Source of the DNA: Inia geoffrensis
Taxonomy: Eukaryota > Chordata > Mammalia > Artiodactyla > Iniidae
DNA length: 64,000 nt
Direction: 5' to 3'
NCBI GenBank assembly: GCA_036417435.1
Contig: CM070899.1
Coordinates: 144,598,237-144,662,236 of the forward strand
Shown: positions 11,736 through 23,284 of the stretch, one piece after another
Numbering within the stretch: the first letter of the stretch is position 1
Layout: each line of letters opens with the position of its first letter
The notes under the pieces: generated by a model
Told to the model about the DNA's origin: nothing
The model's database searches: none
What the model saw: the letters and a program-made list of their open reading frames with translations, nothing else
Translations under genes and position numbers: made by a program

Positions 11736-11739
11736 TTAC

Positions 11740-11900
11740 TGCCCATTTAACCTTTACGATTATGAGCTACCATTTTACAAATAAAGAAGCTAAGACTTGG
11801 GAAGATTGTATTTGCCCAACGTCCCAACACCGGTAAGTATCAGCATGTAGACATACACCCAGATCTTCTGATTCCAAGTCTACAGTCCCTTTCACAGCTC
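11740..11900 (-). repeat. MIR fragment
   Basis: CCATTTTACAAATAAAGAAGC, then a decayed copy of the GCCCAA...CCAGATCTTCTGATTCCAAG block, matches reversed MIR. Confidence 0.65.
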
Positions 11901-11948
11901 AGTGGCTGCAGGTAACAAGGCTTTAAGGAAATGAAGTTATTAGGAGGA

Positions 11949-12156
11949 GGGGCTTCCCTGGTGGCGCAGTGGTTGAGAGTCCGCCTGCCGATGCAGGGGA
12001 CACGGGTTCGTGCCCCAGTCCGGGAAGATCCCACATGCCGCGGAGCGGCTGGGCCCGTGAGCCATGGCTGCTGAGCCTGTGCGTCCGGAGCCTGTGCTCC
12101 GCAACGGGAGAGGCCACAACAGTGAGAGGTCCACGTACCCCAGAAAAAAAAAAAAA
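11949..12156 (+). repeat. CHR-2-type SINE with TSD
   Basis: Near-consensus compact copy ending in an A tract. TATTAGGAGGA flanks it at 11938-11948 and about 12159-12169. Confidence 0.94.
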
Positions 12157-12169
12157 GATATTAGGAGGA

Positions 12170-13150
12170 CAAAAATTAAGAACATTGCTTGCCTGCCTTC
12201 AAACAGAAGATTGGATGGTATATCATGGGCAGAGGTGCAAAAACTACAATAATGTCACAAATTAAAATGCCTACTGAGGCCAGGCAGGGGCTGTGAATGA
12301 ATGGCTGAAGCAAGCCAGGTAGGGACTGTGACCTACCTGAGAAGGTGTGTCCACCTACAGGTCCCAGGGCTTATTCAGAGCAGAGTTACTAATTTTTTTT
12401 TGGTAGTTGGAAATCTGGACTTTGATATAAAATCTCCAATATTTTTTTTTGTTGGCACCTAATCCATATGTTTAAAAAAAAAAAAAAAAACCCTGAGGAC
12501 CAAACAAACACATCTGCAAGCCAAACATGGCAGATTGTAAGCTCTGGTGAAGGTTCACTGCCTAGGCCTGGGATGAACCAGTGTAAATTAATCTAACTCA
12601 GCTCCAGCGCCCCTGCTCGCTCCACGTGGTGCTATCTTGCCAGGCAGAGACCGGGTGAAATATCCGATTTCCTAGCATGCTTCCTGCATCACTTTGGTTG
12701 CTACCTCTCTTGGAGGACTGGCATTTCTGAGGATTCAATCCCAGAAATGACACCCTCAACAACAAGGTTGCCTGCTTCAACGTAACTTCTTGCTTTTCCA
12801 TAGTATCTTTCTCCCCAACTCACAGTAGAAAAACCTCCTGATTTTGCTCAACCAATGGTCCGTTCAGATCAGTCAGCCTCCCAGAAGGAGACGATTTTTT
12901 CACTTGCGTCAGATTTGGCATTTCTTTTGCTTCCATCAGCCTTTTGACTACCTTCTTATAGGATCCCTTTAAGATTCTTCCTCGAAAATCCCACAAAGCT
13001 TCACACGGTATTTGTGCAGTAGTGAACATTTCAAAAATGTGAAATAGGAGAACAAAAGGCCTCCCATACCTTCAGCCCACTCTCTCTTCTCTGTCCCTGT
13101 GCAGGCATCTCTGCCTGAGACCAGCTGAAAGGGCTTGATATACCTCCACT
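12170..13150. other. Unassigned, A-tract and DNA-repeat debris
   Basis: About 12375-12580 includes an 18-nt A run (12473-12490) and text like CCAAACAAACACATCTGCAAG, reminiscent of an old hAT MITE, not assigned. The remainder looks unique with no coding support. Confidence 0.4.
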
Positions 13151-13154
13151 GCTC

Positions 13155-13460
13155 CCATCATTACTGAGAACCTACCAGGCACCAGGTCCTATTCTTCATC
13201 AAATCTTTGAAACAATCCTCTAAAGACCAGTCCTAGCTTGGTCCTATACTACAGGTGAGGGGAACAAGGCCAGAGAAGGAAAAAAAAACACTCAAGTAGC
13301 AAACGTAGGATTTAAACCCAAGTCAAAGCAATTCCAGGGTCTACACCGCATCATGCCAGCTGTACAAACTTCATGGGTCCTATTATTTTCCCTGTTTTCC
13401 AGATGGAAGAAGAGGCTCAGAGAGATTACAAAACTTCCTAAAAGTCCAGCTGGTATAAAA
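13155..13460 (-). repeat. Two MIR fragments
   Basis: About 13155-13360 carries ACCTACCAGGCACCAGG...GGATTTAAACCCAAGTC. About 13385-13460 carries CTGTTTTCCAGATGGAAGAAG...AGAGATTACAAAACTTCC and is then split by the SINE at 13471. Both read as reversed MIR. Confidence 0.6.
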
Positions 13461-13470
13461 GAAGATTCGC

Positions 13471-13639
13471 GGGCTTCCCTGGTGGCGCAGTGGTTGAGAG
13501 TCCACCTGCCGATGCAGGGGACACGGGTTCGTACCCCGGTCCGGCCGTTGAGCCTGCGCATCCGGAGCCTGTGCTCCGCGACGGGAGAGGCCACAACAGT
13601 GAGAGGTCCACATACTGCAAAAAAAAAAAAAAAAAAAAA
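13471..13639 (+). repeat. CHR-2-type SINE with internal deletion
   Basis: The head is standard through GTACCCCGGTCCGG and then jumps to CCGTTGAGCCTGCGCATCC. About 40 nt of the usual body (the GATCCCACATGCCGCGGAGC region) is absent. AAAAGAAGATTCGC flanks it at 13457-13470 and 13640-13653. The deletion could predate or follow insertion. Confidence 0.93.
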
Positions 13640-13904
13640 AAAAGAAGATTCGCAATTACACCAGGAGCAGTTCCAGATCCACTTCTAAATTTTAACACAA
13701 GCTTAGTGGAAATGAAAAAATGATTATAATACACGTAAGAAAAATGTTTAATGCTGGCTTTGCTATAATCCCTGCTAATCGTGCCTTTAATTAAAAAGCT
13801 AAAAAAGAAAAGCACACATGAGCTTAGCATGTTGGCTCTTCCCCTTCATTTGTAAGTCTGATTTCTTCCCTATTTGCAAGTATGAGCTTGTCTCCCAGCC
13901 TTTC

Positions 13905-14075
13905 ACTACTTGATGTGTGGTCCATGGGCCAGTAGCATCAGCATCATCTGAGAGTTTCCCAGGAATGTGGAATCTCAGGCCCCACCCCAAGACTCCCTGA
14001 GTTGGAATCTGCATGTTGAAAGAATCTCCATGTAGTGTGCATGCACAGGAAAGTTTGAGAAGCCCTGGACCCCAA
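13905..14075. repeat. MER5A-type hAT MITE
   Basis: Contains GTGTGGTCCATGGGCCAGTAG, GCATCAGCATCATCTG, GGCCCCACCCCAAGACTCC and the terminal AGTTTGAGAAGCCCTGG. Confidence 0.75.
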
Positions 14076-15575
14076 GAGATCTCAAATATCGTCCACTTTA
14101 TGGACAATTCTCTTCGGTGTATCCAAAGACAACCTTGACTAGTGAGTGCTGGTTTTTAAATACAAAAACGCTACCCAGAGACACAGCTCCCAATCAAGAC
14201 CAGCCTGAGGGGACCACAAGGAAATGTCTCAGGAATCTCAGTTCCCAGGTGAGTGAGCCCACTTTGGGGGACCCCGAGTTACACCCGAATCCTCAGCTCC
14301 CCTGGCCCCCAGCCATCAGTATCGCCTGCCATGGCAACTCCGCCTCTGCACCCAAGATGCCCACCCACCCCTCTCCAAGTGCTCTGGGTCTGTTTTTTCA
14401 CAGAGCAGCAGGGAGTGTGTCATGGCTTTCAAACTCCTTGCTGAACAACTAGAGGAAAACTGATCTTTTGCCACATGGAAAAACGCACCCAAAAATGAAG
14501 TAATAGGGGAATAGCAATGAACCTTAGGGGCCGTCCACAAAGCAAGCCTAGGATGAGGGGTTTGAGAATGTCCTTATAAAGTCACATGGCGATTCCTCGG
14601 TGGCCGAGCTGTGGGTGGTAAGGGGCTGATACCAGAACCGTGGAATCCTGGGTTATAAGAAGGTCGGAATTGCTTCGGTCAGAGGCCAAATCTACAATTA
14701 GCCTTTGGGGGAGATGCACGGGAAGGGACCCTTGGCCGGAAGAAGGACCCAAGCCTGGGAAAGCCAGGAGCCTTTTCCAGAAGGCGGTGCTCCGCTTTTC
14801 TTGGGACCTGCTGGAATTTCATTATCCTGCTCACACTGTACAGATGGGAATTTAATAATTAATAAGGGAATAGCTCACCCCAGAGCCCGCGCAAGAGGAT
14901 TATGCAAATCAACTAAGATGTGTGGCAAGGGGCTGAATATTTCATGGTGTGTTTAATTTGCAAATGCTACCCACGGAGAAGGCTTAGGCAGGAAACCTAT
15001 CATCATAATAATTACCATTGCTCATGCAAAACTACTCAAGTTTCCATCAGACGTCCTTCCTTTCAACTACTTTTGCCAAACATGTCTCCTGAGAAATGTA
15101 ATTTTTTTTTTTCATGGAAGAAAAAGAAAGTAACTGCAATGCAAAAGAATATTAGGAATAAAACAAACCTGTTTGGGTAAAATAAAAAGTAACCCAGACA
15201 CTAACTTTGCTCAGCATACAACTCTTTTTAACACTCAGATAGCTTCTATCCTGTTCATTTTCTCTGACATGCACTAAGGTTACCACCAGAGTTAGGAAGT
15301 TGAACCAAAAGAAACCAAGGTATTACTTCTTGTGCACTCCACACAGCACTTCATGCGTTAATTAAGCCACCCACCAATTCTGTGTACCCCCAATATCGTT
15401 CCTATAAGTTCACCTCTGCTTAAATAAGTTCCGGGTAGTTTTCTATCTCCTCCCTACAAGAACCTTAAATGTTCTAGCTTGTGTGGATAACAAGAGCTAG
15501 AGGACCACGTACCCAAGGGCTTCTAGCTAATTCCATCTGTTCCACGACCACCACCACCAGCACTGGTTGCAAACT
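14076..15575. other. Unassigned, octamer-rich block at 14.84-15.04 kb
   Basis: No gene seen. About 14840-15040 is AT-rich and unlike the nearby repeats. It has an exact octamer ATGCAAAT (14902-14909), a palindromic ATTTGCAAAT (14956-14965) and a partial ATGCAAA near 15024. It could be a regulatory element but nothing here proves it. Confidence 0.4.
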
Positions 15576-15576
15576 C

Positions 15577-15830
15577 AATCATCTAGAACAGGGTCAACAA
15601 ATTTTTCCTGTAAAAGGCCAAATAATAAATATTTCGGGCTTTGCTGGCCATATGGTCTCTGTTGCAACTTCTCAACTCTGCTGCCACATGGGAAAGCAGC
15701 CGCAAACAATGTGTAAACAAACGAGCATGGCTGTGTGCCAATAAAACTTTATTTACCAAAACAGGTGGAGGGCCAGATTTGGCCGCCATCCAAACCTCCT
15801 GGTACTTGATGTCCTGCTATAACATTTCTT
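15577..15830. repeat. hAT-type MITE
   Basis: It carries CCTGTAAAAGGCCAAATAATAAATA, TTTGCTGGCCATATGGTCTCTG and CCAATAAAACTTTATTTACC, the recurring signature of a common non-autonomous hAT element in mammals. I do not assign the subfamily. An A tract follows at about 15853-15870. Confidence 0.65.
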
Positions 15831-15928
15831 AAGACTTCACGTAATTTTATTAAAAAAAAAAAAAAAAAAGAACTCTCTCTGTGACTCTGAGCATGTGTAT
15901 ATGCAGACCCAAATATATTAGATTAAAC

Positions 15929-16311
15929 CAGTGGTTCTCACGTTTGGCAATGTCTGGAGACCAGGATCAGTTTTGTGGGCTTGTAACTTGCGTAGTTGAA
16001 TGGGGTACCACACTTAGAATGGCCCCAGTCCCACACTTGATTTAATCCTCTGCTGTCACAGTCTTAAAATTCTTAATAATTTTTATATAAGGGGCTCCGC
16101 AATTTTATTTTGCACTGGACCCCACAAATTATGTTGCCACTCCTGCTGGAGACGTAGAAAACATCAAAGATTGTCACGACTGGGGAGGTGCTGCTGGCAT
16201 CTGGTGAGTAGAGGCCACAGATGCTGCTAAACATCCCACAAGGCACAAGACACTCCCCACCACACAACAAAGTTATCAAAATGTCGATAATGCCAAGGTT
16301 GAAAAGCCCTG
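15929..16311. repeat. hAT-type element with TIRs and 8-bp TSD
   Basis: The left end CAGTGGTTCTCACG and right end GGTTGAAAAGCCCTG form imperfect terminal inverted repeats. Outside them are the 8-mers GATTAAAC (15921-15928) and GGTTAAAC (16312-16319), a hAT-length duplication with one mismatch. Internal text includes GGCATCTGGTGAGTAGAGGCC and CATCCCACAAGGCACAAGAC. The middle (about 15990-16135) looks foreign to the rest and may be a nested insertion. Confidence 0.7.
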
Positions 16312-16319
16312 GGTTAAAC

Positions 16320-18030
16320 CATGTAAAATTGCCAATTTTCTACCATGTCTGACCTAAAAATAAAGTCATTTTGCATAGGGCAACCTCATTTAACTATGTT
16401 TTACATCTTTAAAGGACGTAACAAAAACATTTACAAACCAGGAAAAAGGCCCTCTCTCTGTCTATGCCTTTCTGATTTCTGTTTGTTCATCACAAATAAA
16501 CCTCTTTTAATCTGCCCCCAATTAGTGTACCCATGTATTTGTTTCTTGATTTTTCTGGAGAATTAATGCTTGCAAATGGCACACATTTTAAGGTTCTGAA
16601 ACATACTCAGTAAAAACATGAATCTCCCACCTACCCCATCCCCCATCCTGTTCCCCTTCCAGAGCAATCCCATTTAGTGTGCTCTCTTTTGGCCTCCACA
16701 GTCATTTTGTAATTGGGGACCTTCTATATGCTCTATTTCCCTCCTGGGTTCTTTAGGACATCCTCTATCTGCCAGCCTAAAATGTTCCCCAGAGATCTAT
16801 TGCACCAGGTCCAGCCCTGCTTTGTTTCCCACTTTTCCAGGACCGCCTACTCCCTTGACGACGAATCCAAACCTCCCAGAGCCCCGCTTCCCCTTTTTTG
16901 AAGTCCTGGCTGAATGAAAAGTAGTGTTGCATTTTCTGTTTTCCAATTTCTCTCCCCCGGTGCTCCTTGTCACAGAATGTATATTGTTCTATTTAAAGTC
17001 TGTCGGGACCCAGCGCCTGTCAAAGTTGTTTGAACAGAACAAAAAGCTATCGAGCTTGATGCAGGCCAATTCTCTATACATAGACTTGGTCCTCATTTCT
17101 GGCCCAAAAAGAGCAGGAAAGAGACAGCCTGAGGTTGGAGGCTGTAACTTCCCCCTATTGATTGTGACTCGCAGAGTGACGGAGGAGCCTGGGTATATGT
17201 GACCACAGACATGCTTATAAATTCTTAATACCACTTTTGAATTAGAAAGAGAAAAAGAACAGCAAAAGCAACCAGAAAAGCATAAGCAGGCCGAGAACAG
17301 CAATTCAAGAGGTTGATTAATTATTTTGAGCTATTTAACCACAATCTTGATTCAAGGGCAACATTTGAGCTGGGAGAAGTGAGAAGCTCGTAGGAAAATG
17401 TGGCTCTGACCCCAGGCAGCAGCAGATGGCTGTTGGGGGAGCAGCAGGTCCCTGGGAATCTGCCCTTCTCTTCCTTCTAGACTTTTCAACTCCCACAGCC
17501 ACGGAACTTTGTCTCCCAGGAGGAAGCCTGCAGGCTCCTGTTTCCCCTAACCCTCCAAGGAGGTGAGAATGAGATGGCCCCGGGTAAGCCATTCTGGCTG
17601 TTTGATGTCAGAAATGACAGTTCAGTGATGGGGGGAGAAGGCTGAGCCAACAGTGGTCTCTGAAACCTAGGTGGGTCTGGTGTTCATCTCCCCCAAGCAC
17701 TACTGTCCTCACACTCCAAAGTGACCCTGATGGTGGAGAGGATGTGACGGCAGGATGGGAGACTGATTATGGCTTGGTAGGACATCCCTCCAGCAGCTCT
17801 TCTAGCTGATCATTTCCACCTCCCAGTGTTGCTACCGTATTTCCTTCGGGACTCACAGGGACCCTCCCAGTTCCAGCCACATCCCTGTCTAAACAGATGC
17901 CTTGAGATGGTGATGTCCAGAGGAAGGGTGCAGGATAAACTGGGGGTAAAAGAACAGAAAATAAGCATTTGGAATGGCGAAGTATTCTTATGTTCCCAGA
18001 CTCATTGTGATAGAAAAGCCTGTGCTACTT
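16320..18030. other. Unassigned intergenic stretch
   Basis: No repeat or gene recognised. Open frames up to about 104 codons overlap antisense and carry no motif. Confidence 0.45.
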
Positions 18031-18031
18031 T

Positions 18032-18056
18032 TGTGTGTGTGTGTGTGTGTGTGTGT
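18032..18056. repeat. (TG)n microsatellite
   Basis: About twelve uninterrupted TG units abutting the adjacent L1 fragment. Confidence 0.95.
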
Positions 18057-18560
18057 TAAAATACACATGACATTAAATTTACCATTTTAAAGTATACAGT
18101 TCAGTGGCATTAAGTGCATTCATACTTTGGTGCAACCATCACCACCATCCATCTCCAGAACTTTTTAATCATCCTAAACTGAAGCTCTGTACCCATTTAA
18201 CAGTTATTCCCCACCCACCGCCAGCCCCGCCCCAGCTACCACCATTCCACTTTCTGTCTGTGTGAATCTGACTATTCTAGGTACCGCATTTAACTAGAAT
18301 TATACAATATTTGTCTTTTTGTAACTGGCTTATTTCACTTAGCGTAATGTCCTCAAGGTCCATCTATGTTATAGCATGTGTCAGAATGTCCTTCCTTGTT
18401 AAAGCTGAATAATATTCCATCGTATGTATAGACCACATTTTGTTTACCCTTGTATCCGTACACGAATGCTTCCGTGGGCTGTTTCCACCTTTTGGCTACT
18501 GTGAATAATGCTGCCATGAATACGGGTGTACAAATATCTATTCAAACTGTGTAGCTTTTT
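18057..18560 (-). repeat. L1 fragment (L1M-type)
   Basis: Reversed L1 text with CAACCATCACCACCATCCATC, CTGAATAATATTCCATCGTATG and GTGAATAATGCTGCCATGAAT. Diverged, no open ORF2. Confidence 0.8.
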
Positions 18561-18599
18561 AAAAAACACATATCCCCAACTCTTAACTCGTGAGATTTT

Positions 18600-18685
18600 A
18601 TTTCACTAGCTCTGGAGTGAGTCCTAGGAAATTGTGTTTCTAACAAGACCCACGCCTCCAGCTGATTCTAATGCCAGACCAGGTT
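18600..18685. repeat. MER5A fragment
   Basis: Short decayed piece with AATTGTGTTTCTAACAAG and CTGATTCTAATGCCAGACCAG, the 3' half of the MER5A signature. Confidence 0.5.
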
Positions 18686-19439
18686 TGGGAAACAAGGAAC
18701 CGAATCCCTGAACAAATTGTGCTAATCCCAGCTCAGAGTCCTCTTTGCAGTTCCTTTGCAGTCCGGTGGGTTCCCTTGCAATCCCACCGCAATGAAAGAA
18801 GAGATAGTTCCATTTTGTAAACGTCAGCTCCGAGAGTCTGAACAGGGGACATCTGATCTTCCTGTTTACAATACGGAGACTGCAGCTCGATGACCAGGAT
18901 TCAAGCTCATCTCTCTCATCCAAAAACCATGCTATTAGGCTCACGGACTAAACCCCTCTGACTCCTCTACGCCGGTGGCGCCGGTGGCAGCTCTCCTGGG
19001 TCACGCGGGGTATCATCCAACACCACGGGATAAGAGTAACGGGAGAGAAAAGGGCTGCACCCCGCAGGCACTGCTGTAGGAGTGGACTCTCAAAGTGTGA
19101 GAGCAGCATTTGTCAGACACCTGCTCCTTCATTTCTGGAAAGGTGTCATCCACAGCTTGCAAACAGTGAGTACGGCATATGTTTGGGTTTTAAAACTGCA
19201 GGTCAGCTTCTCACTGTCTTTAACAAAAAGAAGACGAAAGGACAGGAAAAGGCTCGCTGCCTTTTGCCACGCCAAGACCCTGTTGGCCGCAGCACATACG
19301 CTCAGGAGGCGAGCCACTGGAGGCGGACCAGCGGTGAGGTGCAGGCTGGGAAAAAAAAAAAAAAAAATACTGGTCTTGGCATCAAACACCCATGATCTTA
19401 AAGAGCCCTCACACCAGCCTTTCAAGGAAAGATTCTCTC
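18686..19439. other. Unassigned; ends in a 17-A tract
   Basis: No gene recognised. A 17-nt A run (19351-19367) follows GAGGTGCAGGCTGGG. This could be the tail of a short retrocopy on the + strand, but I see no matching target-site duplication and no known parent gene. Confidence 0.4.
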
Positions 19440-19570
19440 CACTTTGTAAATATGAACATGAGCAATAGGGAAGCTGCCTGATTTGCCCACGGTCACTCAG
19501 CTGATGCCAGAGCCAAGACTGGCAACCAGATCCCTCTGTCCTGGTTGTGAGGTCCTGTCCCTCTCACTCC
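19440..19570 (-). repeat. MIR fragment
   Basis: TTTGCCCACGGTCACTCAGCTG and GCCAGAGCCAAGACTGGCAACC are reversed MIR core text. Confidence 0.65.
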
Positions 19571-20044
19571 GCCTTCCCATCTCCCAGCTCCAAAGCAGTC
19601 CCAAGGCCTTTTGGCCTCCTCAAAGCATTTCACAGATTAAAAGGGTTAAAAATCACAGGATTTGAAGATTGATGCCATCAAGGATCCCAGAGAAAAAGAA
19701 GGTTCTCGTTTCGGCAAACATTCTGCTAAACTTCTTATCTTTCAGCCATTGGAGTTTAGACTCTGGAGGTCCCAGAAGAGGGACCTTTGTCTAACCAAAC
19801 CTATGGTGTGCCTCTGAGCCCCTATAACAATTACTACCCTGTTGCTTAATACAATTCTACTGGGTATTTTCAGGAAGCTACAGTGTGAGTCCATCAGACT
19901 TCCCGTGATATTTTACAGATCATGTCCAATGCCCTTTACAGTGCCACGTACACGTTCATCTCAATAAATTCTTACTGACTAGAGGAAGGAAGGAAGGAAT
20001 GTATGCATACTTCTCATATGTCTTGAGTTAACCTATTTGACTGC

Positions 20045-20123
20045 TGTATTAGTCAAGGTTCTCCAGAGAAACAGAATGTTTATTTAAGATATATTTATAA
20101 ATATATGATAGAGATCTTAAAAT

Positions 20124-20170
<47 letters not shown>

Positions 20171-20489
20171 CCTCTCTCTATTGGCTCACATGATGTGGGG
20201 GCTGGCAAAAAATTTGTGGGGCACGCCAGCAGGCTGGAAACTCAGGGAGGGTTTCTATTTCCCAGGGTTGAGGCAGAATCCCTTCCTCCTCATATACCTT
20301 AGTCTTTGCTCTTAACGACTTCAACTGGTTGGGTGAGGCCCACATTATGGAAAATAAAATGCTTTACTTAGAGTCAGCTGACTGTAAATGTTAATCATAT
20401 CTGAAAAGTACATTCACAGCAACATCTAGACGAGTGTTTGACCAAACAGGCACCGTAACCTAGCCGAGCTGACACATAGCATTCACCAC
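20045..20489. repeat. Old interspersed repeat with (TC)n
   Basis: Begins TGTATTAGTCAAGGTTCTCC and ends near GAGCTGACACATAGCATTCACC. These are decayed forms of a dispersed mammalian repeat whose family I cannot name from memory. A long (TC)n run occupies about 20127-20168. Confidence 0.55.
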
Positions 20490-21040
20490 CACAAGCACAT
20501 ATCTCCTAAATCTAGAGATTTATAAAAATGGAAGCTACTATGGATACTACTAAAGAGAAGGAAAATAAGGATGTTCAAGATTGACAGCTGTTAATAATAA
20601 TCTGACTATGAATTTGTAATCACAAGGTCTAGAGCTGGGATGTTGTTACTATTTATATCCTGTTTGCTTACAGAAAATATTTGAAGAATCAGAGTCAAGA
20701 GCAAAAATCTAGAAATTGTCAAGAGAACTAAAATTATTGAGCTTCCCTGAACGTTCACTCTAGTGATTAATAAAATCACATATTATTGTATCTCCACTAA
20801 GTCATAGGATTTTAGAACTATGAAGGACTTCAATGTGAGACCACTGTTTTACGGGGGGGAAAAAAATCCAGGACCAAAAAGATCAATGTACCCTGATCAA
20901 TGAAGGTTTTACCCTGATCAGTGAAGGTTGTACCCTGTTAAGCCACGTGTCCCAGCCCCTCTCTGCAACCAGGCCACACCTCTGAGTACCTACCACATGC
21001 CAGGATTTCTGCCAGACACCTTGCTAGGACCTGAGAACAC
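20490..21040. other. Unassigned, with a small tandem repeat
   Basis: Mostly AT-rich and unique. About 20885-20940 holds two imperfect 21-22-bp units (TACCCTGATCAATGAAGGTT / TACCCTGATCAGTGAAGGTT) and the start of a third. Confidence 0.5.
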
Positions 21041-21044
21041 ATGC

Positions 21045-21245
21045 CAGGATTTTTAAAGCACTTCATATGTATGAAGTCATTTAATCCTCACAATGATACT
21101 TTAAGGTGTATACTATTATCATCCCTGGTTTATAGAAGAAAACATGGAGGCAGAGAGAGCATAAGAAATTTGCCTGAGGTCACAAGGCTACCAGGCCAGA
21201 CTGATGGAATTCAAACCCAGGCAGCCTTTTGCTCCCAAGTATGTG
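21045..21245 (-). repeat. MIR
   Basis: A fairly complete reversed MIR: TTAATCCTCACAATGATAC, GTCACAAGGCTACC and TTCAAACCCAGGCAGCC in the expected order. Confidence 0.8.
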
Positions 21246-21479
21246 TTCGTGTCCATTACATGGTACTGTTTATGGTCAAGAAGATGAAAAGAATAAACAA
21301 AGATTTTTGTTTTTGTTCTTTTAATGTGTTGGGAGGGGTGATATTAGACAGGGATCTTAGAACGAGCCTGGGAACCATGCAACTAAGGGGTGAGGTGAGA
21401 AGCAGGGTAGGGATGGATCCGGATTTTGTGGGGATAATGTAATTCGGGGGCTCTCCTTTAACTATAAAGTTATAAATAC

Positions 21480-22690
21480 AATATTACGTGCAAAATGAAT
21501 ACTTACTTAGAATAAAAAGAAACTCTACAAACTGCAAATTTGTAAAATTGATCAACTATCACAAACGTTACACTATCCAAAAACCCAGTATTTTTATTAA
21601 CTGCCTAATCCACCTCAACAATACTTTTATCCCTACGCATTTGTCCTGCACGTTCTTTGATTGCCTCTTCCTCTGACAATGAAATATTTTCTACAGAGGG
21701 AATAGATCCTTCAGTTCTCCTTCTGACATGGTTGATAGAAATTTTATTTTTACTCTCAACAGTTTAGAAAGAATTCTTTCCAGTTCCCAACTAATTTCTG
21801 GTTTGGTCATGTAAATTGTAGGATTGTTGTCAAAACTGAGAAAACCTCTCGGTTTATATATGAGCTGTGAAACGTCAGGGTATTTAAAGTTTTCTTAGGT
21901 AGTGACTACTCTCGTAGTCTTCAAATTCTTTGAATTCATGAAAGTCATTAACCAGTTTGGTGTCGATTTCCTTATTATAGTGCGTATTATAAGTTTAAAC
22001 TACGTTATCGACGTCAGTATTCTGGAGCGAATCAGCAAGAAACTTAAACCTCTTCCCAATGTGTTCATATGATTCACTCCTCTTAATTAACTGGATTATC
22101 AAAAAATCCAAGGAATTAGCCATCCCTTCTATTAGAAATAGAATATCTTTCTCTTAATGAATTTCTGCTTTTGAAATATCAAAAAAAAATTTCTTACAAT
22201 TTCTTAATGTCTGAATGATTTCTATTTATTTCATGATTTATTTTGATTATGTTTATTCATAGTCCATTAAGTTTATCTGTTGGCTTTCAAATAAATAAAT
22301 AAACTAATTTAAAGATGACAAAATAGATTCACTTTCATCTACATCCAAATTAGGAGTCTGTAATTTCTCACTTCTGCTATTGAAATGTTCCAAAACATCT
22401 TTCCAAATTCCAAGAAAAATGCATATTCAAGGTTTATCGACTTTTTGAATAAGCTTTTTCCTCTCCTTTATGTGTAAGCCCCTCTCCCAAGTCTTCAGAA
22501 ATATATTTTAGAGTCCTATACGCATCCCACACTGCAAGACACATCTCGCATTGCTTCATAATGGGCAGATCTTCTCATGACACTTAAACTCTTGAAAGAA
22601 AAATCCAAGCTTGGTCAACCTGGAAAGAAAACATGGAACAGATGCAACGTATCGAAATAGTCAACAACTTAAAGCATAGTAGAGGCAGCA
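21480..22690 (-). pseudogene. Decayed hAT-type transposase-like sequence
   Basis: An AT-rich block whose minus strand translates, across many stops and shifts, to text resembling hAT transposases and their ZMYM-type relatives. Near 22357-22410 it reads WKDVLEHFNSRSEKLQ. Near 22010-22130 there is a helical stretch with DFLIIQLIKRSESYEHIGK. Near 21696-21760 it reads KLLRVKIKFLSTMSEGELKD, like the hAT C-terminal dimerisation block (family form roughly SKLKLIKNYLRSTMSQERL). No open frame longer than about 60 codons survives. It could be an autonomous hAT fossil or a retrocopy of a domesticated gene. I see no poly-A or inverted repeats to decide. Confidence 0.5.
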
Positions 22691-22754
22691 GGAGGACCAG
22701 GAAAGAAATGCCCAAGGTCATACCTGATTGCAGATAAAATATCTTATTTTTGCA

Positions 22755-23012
22755 AATTTACAAAAACTTATGAGGGAGGGGGAGGGGGAGGGATAAATTA
22801 GGAGTTGGGGATTAACAGATACACACTACCGGGTATAAAATAGATAAACAACAAGGACCTACTGCATGGCATATGGAACTATATCCAATATCTTGTAATA
22901 ACCTGTAATGGAAAAGAATCTGAAAAAGAATACATATAAATATACATATATCTGTATACATACCTGAAACATTGTAAATCAACTATACTTCAATTTAAAA
23001 AAAACCTTATGG
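22755..23012 (+). repeat. L1 3'UTR end
   Basis: ATTAACAGATACACACTACC, CAACAAGGACCTACTGCATGG and the terminal CATTGTAAATCAACTATACTT are the 3' end of an artiodactyl-type L1. It starts after a GGGAGG-rich stretch (22773-22793). Confidence 0.8.
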
Positions 23013-23284
23013 CCATGTAAACATATTGCTAGTACCCCTCCCAGGACTTCGGAAGGACCCTGAAACTGAATCTACAAGGCAGAGAGAAGTTGAGTGTCCC
23101 AACAAGGAGATAACACCAACAAAATCCCCAGGGGGCTTGATAAGGCAAGACAGGGGTCACAGGAGCTCCAGTACACTGGCAACAGCAGAGCAAGGGCAGC
23201 TCAAGGACACTGAGAGAGCTTGCCCTGTGGTTGATGAGATGCTCAGGAAGGTTGTTTGGGGTTCTTTATTTCCAGATTTAAAAA
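23013..23284. other. Unassigned short stretch
   Basis: A 104-codon open frame starts at 23026 but has no recognisable motif. Nothing else to call. Confidence 0.4.

Noticed and set aside
20127..20168. CRISPR-like or regulatory direct repeat
   Set aside because: Plain (TC)n microsatellite inside an old interspersed repeat.
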